DNA of 64,000 nucleotides from Litorimonas taeanensis (GCF_003634015.1 NZ_RBII01000001.1:1178001-1242000); one strand, 5' to 3'. Shown: positions 19,601-28,470, counted from the stretch's first letter. A program made the numbers and translations. The notes: generated by a model not told the origin, from the sequence alone.

Positions 19601-20170
19601 CTCAGATAAAGCAGCCGTGATTTTGGCAAGCTCCGCCCGCGCATCGACTAGTTCTCTTGGCGCATTTGTTTGACGATTTGTGATGGCCTGAAGACTATCT
19701 CGATATCCCTCTAGCTCGGCTCTGATTGTGCGAAGCTCGGATTCTTTCTGCACAAGTTCTTGTTCCAAAGCGAGCAAGTCTTCTTGGCGCATTGATTCCG
19801 TGCTTAGGGCTTCGTCTTCCTTAGAGGTTTCTGCCAAAGCCTGATTGGCGATTTGAATTTCTGCTTCTAATGTCTGTAGTGTTTTCGGAGCGTTCGCGAG
19901 CTCAGACTCGAATTGCACTTTCTGTTCTTTAGCCGCTACTGAAGCTTCCAAACGACGTTTGGCTTCTTGGTATAATTCTGTGGCCGCTTTAATTTGCTCT
20001 TCTGTTAGCTCTGAATTGTCTTTCAAATTGGTGATACGTGTATCAATTTCACTCACAGATAAGAGAGGCGCTTGCGGCGTTTGCTGTGCCGAGGCCAAAT
20101 TAAAACTACACGCAATCAAAATGATTGTGGAGAGTAAGATATAAAGCTTACGGGTCAAAACTGTCATCAA
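16664..20170 (-). CDS. large mechanosensitive channel, MscK/KefA type
   Basis: A 1168-residue channel of the MscS superfamily that would open under membrane tension and release osmolytes. It has a signal peptide (ending NLASAQQ), a long periplasmic coiled-coil domain (about 40-490) with repeated Glu/Gln/Leu heptads, about eleven membrane segments from residue 520 on, and a C-terminal MscS core with GFGLQKIIANFVSGLIILFE as pore helix, DYVTIGEQSGTVSRIKIRAT as the beta domain, and a Lys/Pro-rich tail. This architecture matches MscK-type proteins. It is a single gene convergent with alkB, with only three bases between them. Confidence 0.88.
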   Translation of the reverse strand: MMTVLTRKLYILLSTIILIACSFNLASAQQTPQAPLLSVSEIDTRITNLKDNSELTEEQIKAATELYQEAKRRLEASVAAKEQKVQFESELANAPKTLQTLEAEIQIANQALAETSKEDEALSTESMRQEDLLALEQELVQKESELRTIRAELEGYRDSLQAITNRQTNAPRELVDARAELAKITAALSEFSADSEDVVGAARQANLRIRNNYRRLQIAALELEIAGQSNRLEIMTARQNLADLKARALSLEVQAMQELTGQRRLNEALQLQESVKVQSELYAGQHPILTNISEQNVQLAEQARLLASTKANISRNTATTRSRHDQVLEDLNVAKQLSRLESLDRNAGATLRRLGNQLESVPSIRSSVKQTQSELIDATRQRLIALEALRDLPIGRVDPQQILKRARQADATIADFTPEDITALESLYNSKRILLRRIQTEGLARVSDLETLQKAQKDYLGATEELQSLLDEKLLWIPSVPAIGLDWAPKIVKGSLELFSAEHLTLMTNTLITQLSRFWPLVLVFGVIILVLYRSRTGLVEEIRERAKKVGRVQQDSAWHTPTVIGIGFLIAAPLPLFLLLLGGLMALVEVPDPFIEGLEDAFFFVALLSFIFLTWRAWDREKSLFSAHFKMPNDLRKAVNKELRWFIPVMGVSSGLLALTTDMDTTDIYEGFSLFVFIFTALTLAFFGFKVIWWDRKLVKAQTDEGFLSRHRLLVSAIMIAGPIAAAGVAAAGYYETADELLWRFFTSSVLLLMTYIVWGTIRRMIVVAQRQLKYRQALERRDAAIKARREKEAAEERGEEVAPPPLDTKEIDVSTLTRQSSQLLNTIIIIAFTVFMWMNWSSLVPALSIFDSIEVWTINTGDIDAATQQPIELPITMWNILQSLFILGLTFISARNLPGFLEIFVLNKLGVNPGTRYAVVTILGYTIVAVGVIMGFNRMGFEWSQLKFVAAGLSVGIGFGLQKIIANFVSGLIILFERPIRIGDYVTIGEQSGTVSRIKIRATTLSDLDNREILIPNEALISERVTNWTLSNSVTRLVVSVGIAYGSDTEKARTLILDTVKALPKVLETPAPQVLFMGFGDSSLNFQIRVFLRAFDDRVPMTHTIHTEVNKTLAKAGISIPFPQVDLNIVSQNIPLQIASQQMAKSKPRATAKAKPKSKPETKPSK

Positions 20171-20505
20171 AATTCCTTATCGTATCATGCAACGTCTGAC
20201 ACTGATGGTTTTGCTCCGCCGAAAAACCTTACGGATTTCAAATATTAAGTCCGTAAAATTAGAGCATGAGGCCTTTCATAAAGCCATATAATTAATTCGT
20301 AACTTTGTCGATTAAAGTTCAAGCCTATTGTCATATTTCGGCAGTCATTTCCGTTACAATTCCGTATTCTTTACCGTCTAAGGTATGCGTAGCCCCTGAA
20401 ATTATGCCGCAACATGCGGTGGTGACTATGAAAGCCCTGCAATTATAAAGCAAAAGACAAGGGTAATGGCTTCCCTTTCGGCTTCGCCTTGCGTAAACCG
20501 CCGCC
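20171..20505. other. 335-bp divergent intergenic region, no gene
   Basis: Between the channel gene (leftward) and the ABC-F gene (rightward). It contains a 7-bp inverted repeat TTACGGA/TCCGTAA (20229-20256) and a short hairpin CCGCA-ACA-TGCGG near 20407-20419. Neither has a T-run. No clear promoter or RNA gene is seen. Confidence 0.35.
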
Positions 20506-22308
20506 ATGGCTCCACCACTCCTCACCTTATCCGAGATAGCGCTTACCTTTGGGAGTACGCCGCTTATCGAAAATGCCAGCCTTATGGTCTATCCACGAGA
20601 GCGCCTCTGCCTTGTGGGCCGTAATGGCTCTGGCAAATCGACCTTGATGAAAATCGCAGCGGGATTGGTAGAGCATGATAGCGGTGAGCGGTTCGTAAAG
20701 CCCGGCACAAGCTGGCGCTATCTCCCCCAAGAACCCGACCTCTCTGCCTTCGCGACATCCCGCGACTATATCGCAGACGGGCTGGTCGGTGCGGATGATG
20801 GCGGGCGAATACCCTATCTATTGGACGCCCTTGGCTTGACAGGAGACGAAGACCCCAAAGTTATGAGCGGCGGTGAAATGCGCCGTGCGGCTCTTGCCCG
20901 AACATTGGCCCCCGACCCTGATATTCTCATGCTCGACGAGCCTACAAACCATCTGGACTTACCCGCAATTGAATGGCTCGAAGAAGAACTCGCGCGTAGC
21001 CAAAGTGCCATCATTCTTATTTCTCATGATAGACGCTTTCTGGAAAGCCTCTCCCGGCGAACGGTATGGATGGATAGAGGCGAAACGCGCGACCTTGATA
21101 AAGGCTTCGCACATTTCGAAGACTGGCGAGATGATTTCCTAGAACAAGAAGAGTTAGAGCGTCATAAAATGGAACGCAAAGTTCACCGCGAGCAACACTG
21201 GGTTGTTCACGGTGTATCAGGACGCCGCAAACGCAATGTCCGGCGCTTAAAAGAACTCGGCACGCTGAGAGAAACAATCAAAAACCAGAGAAAAGTCAAA
21301 GGCAACGCCCAAATTACGGTAACCGAAGCCAATAACTCTTCTAAGCAAATTGTGCGTATGCGTGACGTCTCCCATCGCTTTGGGGAACGCCCAATTGTCA
21401 CAGATCTCTCTTTGCGCATTAACCGCGGAGAACGTCTGGGGCTGGTTGGGCCAAATGGCGCGGGGAAAACGACCCTGCTGAAAATCATCATGGGCGACCT
21501 TGTCCCCGATGAAGGCCAAGTCGAGCTTGGGCTCAATCTTGAATCGCTTGTCATTGACCAGAAACGTGAGAGCCTTGATCCAGAATGGACTCTGAAAGAT
21601 GCGCTGACGGATGGCGGTAATGATACAGTGATAGTGGGCGGTAATTCTGTCCATGTTATGCGCTATATGAAAGACTTCCTCTTCTTGCCTGAACAAGCTC
21701 GAACCCCCTTACATGCACTTTCAGGCGGAGAACGGGGCCGCCTTCAACTGGCAAGAGGGCTACGCCTGCCCAGTAATTTCTTGGTCCTAGATGAACCGAC
21801 CAATGATTTAGACCTAGAGACACTCGACTTATTACAAGAGATGGTCGCCAATTATAACGGCACTGTCATCATTGTCAGCCATGACAGGGATTTCCTAGAC
21901 AGAACCGTGACACGCACTCTGGCCTATGAAGGGCCTGGAGAATGGCAAATCTATCCCGGCGGTTATTCAGATATGATGGCGCAGCGCGGCGTCGGCGTCC
22001 AAGCCAGAAAGTCTAAAACAGAGAGCAAAAAAAGCGGCGCGTCTCAAACTGCGGCCCCTAAAAAATCATCCTCCAAACTGTCCTATAAGCATAAATTTCG
22101 TCTTGAGCAGTTACCGAAAGAAATGGAAACGCTCTCGGCGCAAATCGAAACCCTAGAAACAAAAATGGCAGACCCAAACTTCTACACAAAGGACCCTGAT
22201 GGCTTCACTAAAGCCTCTACAGCGCTGCAAAAAGCACAGTCAGACCTAGAGGCCGCCGAAGAAGAATGGCTTGAGCTTGAGATGCTACGCGAGGAAGCCG
22301 AGGGCTGA
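20506..22308 (+). CDS. uup: ABC-F family ATPase, Uup-like
   Basis: A soluble twin-cassette ATPase without membrane domains; ABC-F proteins act on ribosomes or, for Uup, in DNA-related and ribosome functions. Of 600 residues, the first cassette has Walker A GRNGSGKS (38-45), signature SGGEM (121-125) and Walker B LMLDEPTNHLD (141-151). The second has GPNGAGKTT (315-323), LSGGERGRLQLAR and LDEPTNDLD. An Uup-type C-terminal coiled coil (about 525-595) follows a Ser/Lys-rich linker. The start has no obvious ribosome-binding site. It ends one base before the convergent TadG-like gene. Confidence 0.9.
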   Translation: MAPPLLTLSEIALTFGSTPLIENASLMVYPRERLCLVGRNGSGKSTLMKIAAGLVEHDSGERFVKPGTSWRYLPQEPDLSAFATSRDYIADGLVGADDGGRIPYLLDALGLTGDEDPKVMSGGEMRRAALARTLAPDPDILMLDEPTNHLDLPAIEWLEEELARSQSAIILISHDRRFLESLSRRTVWMDRGETRDLDKGFAHFEDWRDDFLEQEELERHKMERKVHREQHWVVHGVSGRRKRNVRRLKELGTLRETIKNQRKVKGNAQITVTEANNSSKQIVRMRDVSHRFGERPIVTDLSLRINRGERLGLVGPNGAGKTTLLKIIMGDLVPDEGQVELGLNLESLVIDQKRESLDPEWTLKDALTDGGNDTVIVGGNSVHVMRYMKDFLFLPEQARTPLHALSGGERGRLQLARGLRLPSNFLVLDEPTNDLDLETLDLLQEMVANYNGTVIIVSHDRDFLDRTVTRTLAYEGPGEWQIYPGGYSDMMAQRGVGVQARKSKTESKKSGASQTAAPKKSSSKLSYKHKFRLEQLPKEMETLSAQIETLETKMADPNFYTKDPDGFTKASTALQKAQSDLEAAEEEWLELEMLREEAEG

Positions 22309-22309
22309 G

Positions 22310-23671
22310 CTATTCAACGAGAACCGCTCCGTCTTCGGCGCGGGGCTCAATAGGCGGCAGGTCAGCGGCACGGTGATCCACATTGACTTGAACCCTTGCG
22401 CCAGATTTCCCATCCAGTTCTATTTTTTGCGCAATAAAGCTCGTGGCGGGGGCTTTTGCGCCCATCTGGGTATCTTCGCCTTTTACTTTCAATGTCTTTG
22501 TCGGGAAATAGACAGTCCCAAGCACTTCAAGAGACGCGCCACCTTCAATTTTATTTTGATCGCCTTCCTTGTTTTTCTCAAGGATTTTGAGCTTCTCACT
22601 TGGCGAAGCCATTCCCATAAAGGCCAAACCTTTTCGCGGACCATCCGAGGGGGCTTTCACGCGGACATTGGATCCGCTCTGAATATTTAACAACGCTTTG
22701 TCACCTGAAAAAGCAAAAGTTACGTCTTCGGCATCGGCTTCTGCCCCATTTTTAAAGGTCAAAGCCCCGTCTAACATAATATAGTCACCCGGCTTAAAAT
22801 TAACATTAATCCCGTCTACAGTCAGGCCCCCGCAATAAGTGCCTGGATAGAATGTAGAATTACTGCCTGTCAGGTTTAAAGATTCCTCGATAATATCTCC
22901 GACAAGCCCCAATGCGCCGCCGATTAGCCCGCCATCATCGTCGTCGTCGTCATCATCGTCGTCATTTTTACCCTTTTTGAATTTATATTCCGGAACACAG
23001 GGCCCAATTTCGGGTAGCTCCACATTTAAATATGGGTCTTCCACAGGCAAACAATCGCCTTTGGCATAAGGGCTGAATGGCCCCTTCACGCCCCCTGTCG
23101 CGCAAAAAGATTTAGCGAGGGGAGTCTTGCTAGAGTCTGAATTAATCGCCGTTGATGATTCGGAATTGGAATGCACGGAACAAGTCGGCGCGAAAAACTC
23201 AACATTACCCTTTATTTTAATAGAATCTTTTAGAGATTTAGAGAGAGCCAAAACACATATGACTTCTTTTTCTGAGCGCTGAGCCGCGCTTTTAGCATAA
23301 AGCTTTACCCCACTTAACCCAAGGGCATCAGAGACAGAATACGGCAGTAACCCGTTAGCCCACAGGTCAACACGGCCATTTTCAGAGGTGCCCTCTGTCA
23401 CAATATTGGCGCGTCCCGTATAATTTTGATCAAAATGAAATTTCGCCAGCGTCACACGTTCGGAATCTGAAATACGGTTATTTGTTGCCGCTGATAACAC
23501 GGCATTATCCAAGGCATCCTTGATGGATTTATGCTCGCGCATAGCATTCGTATAATCGATTGCGGCACTGGTCGCCATTAATAGCGGCACAGCAATAATA
23601 GCCGTGATGACAGCAAATTGGCCGTCCTCATTGGCTTTATAGCCTCGAATTTTTTGTTTAAATGCCATCAT
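22310..23671 (-). CDS. TadG-like pilus/secretion protein with poly-Asp tract
   Basis: The N-terminus (FKQKIRGYKANEDGQFAVI, TAIIAVPLLMATSAAIDYT) is the Flp-pilus TadE/TadG-like membrane anchor: a positively charged start, the Gly-Gln-Phe/Ala region and one helix, followed by a periplasmic domain. The rest (about 450 residues) has several Cys residues and a pectate-lyase-like beta pattern near GTYCGGLTVDGINVNFKPG. Residues encoded at 22934-22963 form ten consecutive Asp. Alternative starts are GTG at 23680 and ATG at 23668. No other tad genes are present here, so it is likely an isolated paralogue. It is convergent with the ABC-F gene and divergent from ppk2. Confidence 0.75.
   Translation of the reverse strand: MMAFKQKIRGYKANEDGQFAVITAIIAVPLLMATSAAIDYTNAMREHKSIKDALDNAVLSAATNNRISDSERVTLAKFHFDQNYTGRANIVTEGTSENGRVDLWANGLLPYSVSDALGLSGVKLYAKSAAQRSEKEVICVLALSKSLKDSIKIKGNVEFFAPTCSVHSNSESSTAINSDSSKTPLAKSFCATGGVKGPFSPYAKGDCLPVEDPYLNVELPEIGPCVPEYKFKKGKNDDDDDDDDDDGGLIGGALGLVGDIIEESLNLTGSNSTFYPGTYCGGLTVDGINVNFKPGDYIMLDGALTFKNGAEADAEDVTFAFSGDKALLNIQSGSNVRVKAPSDGPRKGLAFMGMASPSEKLKILEKNKEGDQNKIEGGASLEVLGTVYFPTKTLKVKGEDTQMGAKAPATSFIAQKIELDGKSGARVQVNVDHRAADLPPIEPRAEDGAVLVE
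22934..22963. repeat. GAT/GAC trinucleotide repeat (10 Asp codons)
   Basis: Ten consecutive Asp codons (mixed GAT and GAC) form an imperfect trinucleotide tract in the TadG-like gene. Such tracts can expand or contract by slippage; in protein they can bind calcium or stay disordered. Confidence 0.8.
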
Positions 23672-23856
23672 CAAACCCACTACAGGCCTGAACTTTACGC
23701 CGAATTGGTAAAGTTAAATTTTTAAAACAGGGTTTCCAAAGGGTAAATTTATACAAAGCTATTGAATAAAGAGGCCGTGTCTTCATCTTACATCTTTCAT
23801 TTCTCGGCAGGTCTCTGTACCACACCAAAAGAATAATAAAGGAAGCGAAGCAAACG

Positions 23857-24666
23857 ATGACGGTAATAAATACGCAGGATTACATTCTCGGTAACGGCCC
23901 CGTAAAATTGGCGAGCCTCCCCACACGCGTAAACTTATTCTCAGATAAAAAATCCGCTAAAAACCATATAAAAGATAATGCCAAAGCTATCTCTGATCTG
24001 TCGCACCGTCTTTACGGCGAAGCCAACCGTTCCCTGATCGTCTTGCTACAAGGCATGGATACATCTGGTAAAGATGGGACAACCGCAGCCTTGTTTGGCC
24101 GCACGCCGCCCTTAAACGTCAATGTCGCGAGCTTTAAATCCCCTTCCAAAGAAGAGCTCGCGCATGACTATCTGTGGCGGGTTCATAAGGTCTGTCCACA
24201 GAAAGGCCAAATTACAGTCTTCAATCGTTCGCATTACGAAGATGTATTAGTGGTCAAAGTCCGCAAATTTGCCCCTGCCGAAGCCGTTGAAAAACGCTAT
24301 GCGCAAATAAACGACTTTGAGCGTCTCTTGACAGAAAACGGAACGACCGTTCTGAAATTCATGCTCAACATAAGCCCTGAAACACAAGCTGAACGCCTCA
24401 AAGACCGCTTGGTCAATCCTGACAAACGCTGGAAGTTCAATCCAAATGATCTAGAGGATCGGAAGCTATGGCCTGACTTCATGGAGGCTTATGAAACAAT
24501 GTTAAACCGGACATCAACAGATCACGCGCCTTGGCATGTCATTCCATCCGATAGCCGTTCGACGCGCGGGGCGATTATCGGATCTATTCTTCGTGAAACC
24601 CTCGAAAAAATGGATCCGCGTTATCCTGATCCGGGGTATCGTCCTGATGACTTTGAAATCATCTAA
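23857..24666 (+). CDS. ppk2: PPK2-family polyphosphate kinase
   Basis: Class I to III PPK2 enzymes transfer phosphate between polyphosphate and nucleoside mono- or diphosphates. This 269-residue protein has Walker A GMDTSGKDG (66-74), the Walker B/lid segment FNRSHYEDV (122-130) and the RLKDRLVNPDKRWKF block, all typical of single-domain PPK2. Class (AMP or ADP preference) cannot be settled by eye. The ATG has a GGAAG ribosome-binding site. The last codons and stop are duplicated three more times just downstream (24652-24720). Confidence 0.92.
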   Translation: MTVINTQDYILGNGPVKLASLPTRVNLFSDKKSAKNHIKDNAKAISDLSHRLYGEANRSLIVLLQGMDTSGKDGTTAALFGRTPPLNVNVASFKSPSKEELAHDYLWRVHKVCPQKGQITVFNRSHYEDVLVVKVRKFAPAEAVEKRYAQINDFERLLTENGTTVLKFMLNISPETQAERLKDRLVNPDKRWKFNPNDLEDRKLWPDFMEAYETMLNRTSTDHAPWHVIPSDSRSTRGAIIGSILRETLEKMDPRYPDPGYRPDDFEII

Positions 24667-24720
24667 ACCTTGAAACCACCTAAGCCTTGAAATCATATTA
24701 AGCCTTGAAATAATTTAAAG
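24652..24720 (+). repeat. four tandem ~17-bp repeats of the ppk2 3' end
   Basis: Units at 24652-24668, 24669-24685, 24686-24703 and 24704-24720 share the core CTTGAAAT(C)AT-TAAG, with 17, 17, 18 and 17 bases. Unit 1 contains the end of ppk2 and its TAA; units 2-4 repeat the stop-codon region and fill the gap to pgi. This looks like slippage or tandem duplication. Confidence 0.8.
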
Positions 24721-24733
24721 AGTGACCCCGATA

Positions 24734-26305
24734 ATGACTGATAGAAAATCTTTGTTCAAAAATCTTGAAGCGCTCGCATCACAGGCTCCCGCCATTGTTG
24801 ATTTGTTCAACACAGAGCCTAACCGACTTGACCGCTTTGTTATGCGTGAAGGCCCGCTTCGGGCTGACTTCTCTAAGCAAGCCATAAGCGGAAACGCCCT
24901 TGATGCCTTGCTTGATTTGGCCGCCAAATGCCATCTTGAGGAATGGCGAGCCAAACTCTTTGCCGGCGAAACCGTCAACACATCCGAAGATCGCGCTGTT
25001 CTGCATATGGCCCTTCGCGGTGTCGGCGGCACCAAAGACATCCAAGATGATGTCAACCAAATGCGCCGCCATATGGCCGAATTTGCGGATGAAATCCGCG
25101 CTGAAGGTAAATTTAAAAGCATAGTCCATATCGGCATTGGCGGTTCTGACCTTGGCCCTCGTCTTGTTTCTGATGGATTTGAAGCGATGGCAGAACAAGC
25201 CCTGACACTTCGTTTCGCTGAGAATGTTGACGGCGCTTCGATAAATGATGCACTGTCTGGCCTCGACCCCAAAGAAACCTTAGTCATTATCGTCTCCAAA
25301 AGTTTCGGCACGCAAGAAACCAAAATGAACGGACTGTCTGCACGGGCTTGGCTGTCTGAAAGCCTTGGCGATAAAGCCGGAGAGCATATGCTTGCGGTCA
25401 CCGCCAATAGAGAGCGCGCCATAGACTTTGGGATTAAAACCGAAAACATCTTTGATTTCTGGGACTGGGTCGGCGGTCGATATTCTGTTTGGAGTGCCGT
25501 TGGATTGTCTCTGCAAATTGCCTATGGCCCTGATGTGTTCTCTGAGTTCTTGGAGGGTGCCGAAGCGATGGACATGCATTTCAGAGACCAACCTTTACAA
25601 GAAAACCTACCGGTGATGATGGCGCTTACGGGGATTTGGAACCGTAATGCGATGGGCTATTCCAGCCTGGCTGTTATCCCCTACTCTCGCCGCATTCGTA
25701 AACTCGCCGCTTTTCTTCAGCAGCTTGAAATGGAAAGTAACGGCAAAGGCGCCACACGAGATGGAGAGCCCGCCGGCATGACCTGTCCCGTTATATGGGG
25801 GGATGAAGGCACAAATGGACAGCACGCTTTCTTTCAATGGTTACACCAAGGCACAGGACTTGGCGGCAATGGCGGCGCACCCGTCGATTTCGTTGCCGTT
25901 CTAAAAGACCATGAAAACAGACCCGAACATCATGCCGCCCTCCTTGCGAATTGCTTTGCCCAATCTGAGGCCTTGATGATTGGAAAACCCGAAGCCATTG
26001 TGCGTAAAGAATTGGGTGACCGCGCTGATATTGATGCTCTTGCCCCTCAAAAAACCTTCCCCGGCAATCGGCCTTCGACAACGATTACGCTGGATGAACT
26101 GAGCCCCTTTGCACTGGGCCATTTGATTGCGCTGTATGAGCATAAAGTCTTTGTCCAAGGCGTTATATGGAATGTGAATAGTTTCGACCAATGGGGCGTT
26201 GAATTAGGTAAAGTTCTAGCCACCACAATATTGGACGAAATGAAAGCAGGCGAAACGGGCCATCATGATGCCAGCACGACCGCGCTCATGGGGTTAGTAA
26301 CCTAA
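24734..26305 (+). CDS. pgi: glucose-6-phosphate isomerase
   Basis: PGI interconverts glucose 6-phosphate and fructose 6-phosphate. About 523 residues, matching the family. Visible marks are VHIGIGGSDLGPRLV (sugar-phosphate loop), VSKSFGTQETKMN, FDFWDWVGGRYSVWSAVG (PGI signature 1 region), DEGTNGQHAFFQWLHQG with the catalytic Glu/His, and WGVELGKVL near the C-terminus (signature 2). A GTG at 24722 is in frame, but the ATG at 24734 gives the usual start MTDRKSLFKNLEAL. It lies directly after the ppk2 repeats and overlaps the convergent secreted-protein gene by four bases. Confidence 0.95.
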   Translation: MTDRKSLFKNLEALASQAPAIVDLFNTEPNRLDRFVMREGPLRADFSKQAISGNALDALLDLAAKCHLEEWRAKLFAGETVNTSEDRAVLHMALRGVGGTKDIQDDVNQMRRHMAEFADEIRAEGKFKSIVHIGIGGSDLGPRLVSDGFEAMAEQALTLRFAENVDGASINDALSGLDPKETLVIIVSKSFGTQETKMNGLSARAWLSESLGDKAGEHMLAVTANRERAIDFGIKTENIFDFWDWVGGRYSVWSAVGLSLQIAYGPDVFSEFLEGAEAMDMHFRDQPLQENLPVMMALTGIWNRNAMGYSSLAVIPYSRRIRKLAAFLQQLEMESNGKGATRDGEPAGMTCPVIWGDEGTNGQHAFFQWLHQGTGLGGNGGAPVDFVAVLKDHENRPEHHAALLANCFAQSEALMIGKPEAIVRKELGDRADIDALAPQKTFPGNRPSTTITLDELSPFALGHLIALYEHKVFVQGVIWNVNSFDQWGVELGKVLATTILDEMKAGETGHHDASTTALMGLVT

Positions 26306-26766
26306 CCCTGTTTTGCCAGCTTCACCATCGTCTCTAGCGCCTCTTTCATCACGGGCGTTTTGTCGGCGCTCATGGGGGCCTTGCTATAACAGCCATTAAT
26401 CGACACGGCTTGATCTGTAAAAATACGGGGTTGCGGATGACGCTGTTTAAGCCCCTGAACAATCGTCAATTTATAAGCGTCAATTTGCGTTTGAAAGGCT
26501 TTGGCTTTGTTTTCATCCCCGCCTGTAAAAGCGAGTAGCCCCGGTGCGATATGTTCGTCTTGCAAAAATTTATTATAGTCTCTCAACGCGCTTTGGATAA
26601 TTTTGACATCCTTTTCGTCATATTTAGAAACCGTCCCCACTCTGGCGTCCACAAAGTCGAGAACCGCTTGGCAGCCCTGAATATCATTAAGAGACGGCTT
26701 TGCGGCCGCAGGAAAACAGAAAAGCGACGCCGCCATTATCGGGAAAATATATTTAAGTTTCATCAT
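26302..26766 (-). CDS. secreted protein of unknown function
   Basis: A signal peptide (MKLKYIFPIMAASLFCFPA, cleavage after AAA) precedes a helical domain of about 135 residues with two Cys (GCQAV and GCYSK) that could pair. No domain is recognised; small helical secreted proteins of the Rap1a/Tai type are a loose resemblance only. The frame is open to a GTG at 26781, but the double ATG at 26766/26763 gives a better signal peptide. It is convergent with pgi and shares four bases with its stop. Confidence 0.6.
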   Translation of the reverse strand: MMKLKYIFPIMAASLFCFPAAAKPSLNDIQGCQAVLDFVDARVGTVSKYDEKDVKIIQSALRDYNKFLQDEHIAPGLLAFTGGDENKAKAFQTQIDAYKLTIVQGLKQRHPQPRIFTDQAVSINGCYSKAPMSADKTPVMKEALETMVKLAKQG

Positions 26767-26849
26767 TCTATCTCTGCTCACGGGTTTAAAATTTAAAGTT
26801 TAGGCGGAAAAGCCTTTGAAAGATAGGCTATCCTGACTATCAAGCTTTC

Positions 26850-27458
26850 ATGTCAAAATATTTCGCATTCGTCTCACTCACTCTCTTGGCCTTGGTTTTG
26901 ATGGCTTGCTCGAAACCACCGCACCGCCCCGTTGTTATGATGGAAACGACGCAAGGCAATATTGAAATCGAAGTCTATATTGACAAGGCACCAATTTCGG
27001 GCGGGGATTTCCTGACCTATGTTGATAATAAATTTTACAATGACCAAGGATTTTACCGCGTTGTGCGCCCCGATAATGATCCGCTTGAAATGGGCATGAG
27101 CCTTATCCAAGGTGGGCGTCTGGATAGCGAACCGCTGACGGATCCGATTGCGCATGAGCTGACGACAGAGACGGGCCTGTCTAATAAAGAAGGCGTCGTG
27201 TCTATTGCGCGCCTTGAACCGGGATCGGGCAGCGCCGCCTATTTTTTCATCAATATAGGCAATAATGATTTTCTTGATTATGGCGGAAAGCGCAATCCAG
27301 ATGGACAAGGCTACGCCACTTTCGGCAAAGTCGTAAAAGGTATGGACGTCATACGCAAAATCCAAGCCTTGGAAGCCCAAGGACTTTCCGGAGACAATGT
27401 GACGACGGGTCAAATCTTGACCAAACCCGTCAAAATTATCCAAGCCTATCGGATGTAA
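26850..27458 (+). CDS. cyclophilin-type peptidyl-prolyl isomerase, lipoprotein
   Basis: A 202-residue cyclophilin with a lipoprotein signal: LALVLMACSKPP places lipidated Cys at about residue 20. The PpiA-like domain includes QGNIEIEVYIDKAPISGGDF, FYRVVRP, GSGSAAYFFINIGNNDFLDY and GYATFGKVVKGMDVI. Cyclophilins accelerate proline cis/trans isomerisation in secreted proteins. The usual QGGD/FHRV block is altered here (IQGGRLDSEPL), and the catalytic Arg of the family is kept in VVRP. It lies before another lipoprotein gene on the same strand. Confidence 0.88.
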   Translation: MSKYFAFVSLTLLALVLMACSKPPHRPVVMMETTQGNIEIEVYIDKAPISGGDFLTYVDNKFYNDQGFYRVVRPDNDPLEMGMSLIQGGRLDSEPLTDPIAHELTTETGLSNKEGVVSIARLEPGSGSAAYFFINIGNNDFLDYGGKRNPDGQGYATFGKVVKGMDVIRKIQALEAQGLSGDNVTTGQILTKPVKIIQAYRM

Positions 27459-27536
27459 TCTTCCGGCATGGGCAAAATGATGGATGCGTTTAAAATGAAG
27501 ACTTCTGAGTAATCTATATAAAGAAAGCGGGGGCAT

Positions 27537-28463
27537 ATGATTAAATTTCTAACCTTAACACTTGCAGGGTCAGCCTTAGTATTGGCGGCTTGTTCGAACG
27601 GTACGGCGGAACCTGCTCCCTCTGAGAACCCAGATGCCTCCACGGACGTCTCTTCTGTCGCCTCTCTGGAAATTTCCGAAAAATTTTACTGTGACGCGCA
27701 ATTGAATGGGCAGCATTATTTTTACCTCGATCCCGAAAACACCAATAAGGGCATTGTCGGATTTGAATTTTCTAAGGCCTATCAAACGGCCTATCCTGAT
27801 GAAGTGGCCCCTTCGAGCCACATGCAAAGCGCAGTTTCGGGCTCTGGCATGCGTTATGTAAACGACCAGATGGAATTCCGCGCCAAAGGCGTAAACGGCT
27901 TTTTGACCCTCTCGGACGGCTCGACCTTAGAATGCAGCTTACAGCCTGTTAAAGACCAGAACGAAGCGTCAGAAACTGTCGGCGGCAGTTTGGCATTTGA
28001 ATGGAGCGCGAATGGCTTTGAGACCCTCCCCGCTGATTTCAAATGGCAGGGCTATGGCGGCGATTCTCCTATCTTAATGTTATCTGTTCCCGAGACCGAT
28101 AACTTCGTTTGGATATCTCAATGTGATGGCACAAATGTCACGAGCTATGTTCAATTGATAGCTGCGGGGCTTCGCAATGGCGACCAAACGACGTTCCAAG
28201 TCGAGACCGATAAAACCGCAACGCGTGTCTATCCGATAGAGGTTGGGCCTTTACCCTTTGGCGACGGTGGGGCGGATGGCGCGATTTCGCCTATTCTGGT
28301 GCAATCCCTAGACGATCCCATGTTCACTGATTTAACCCAAGGCGAATGGGGCTATTTCCAACTTGGCGAAGGCGACAAAGCGAGCAAACTCCGCATTAAT
28401 TTGTTTGGCAGTATCAGCGCGTGGAATAGCTTTATCCCCGCCTGTCGAAATTTGAATCAATAG
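27537..28463 (+). CDS. lipoprotein of unknown function
   Basis: A 308-residue protein starting MIKFLTLTLAGSALVLAACS with lipidated Cys19, then a low-complexity Ala/Glu/Pro/Ser linker (20-45) and a beta-rich domain with several Cys (FYCDAQ, TLECSL, SQCDGT, PACRNL). No family is recognised. A short hairpin (GCGGCGT...ACGCCGC, 28471-28497) follows the stop and may act for both this gene and the convergent one. It is preceded by the cyclophilin lipoprotein at 79 bases. Confidence 0.65.
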   Translation: MIKFLTLTLAGSALVLAACSNGTAEPAPSENPDASTDVSSVASLEISEKFYCDAQLNGQHYFYLDPENTNKGIVGFEFSKAYQTAYPDEVAPSSHMQSAVSGSGMRYVNDQMEFRAKGVNGFLTLSDGSTLECSLQPVKDQNEASETVGGSLAFEWSANGFETLPADFKWQGYGGDSPILMLSVPETDNFVWISQCDGTNVTSYVQLIAAGLRNGDQTTFQVETDKTATRVYPIEVGPLPFGDGGADGAISPILVQSLDDPMFTDLTQGEWGYFQLGEGDKASKLRINLFGSISAWNSFIPACRNLNQ

Positions 28464-28470
28464 CGCCTAA

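Noticed and set aside
22934-22963. Poly-Asp tract as a sequencing artefact or frameshift
   Set aside because: The reading frame stays open through it with normal codon mix.
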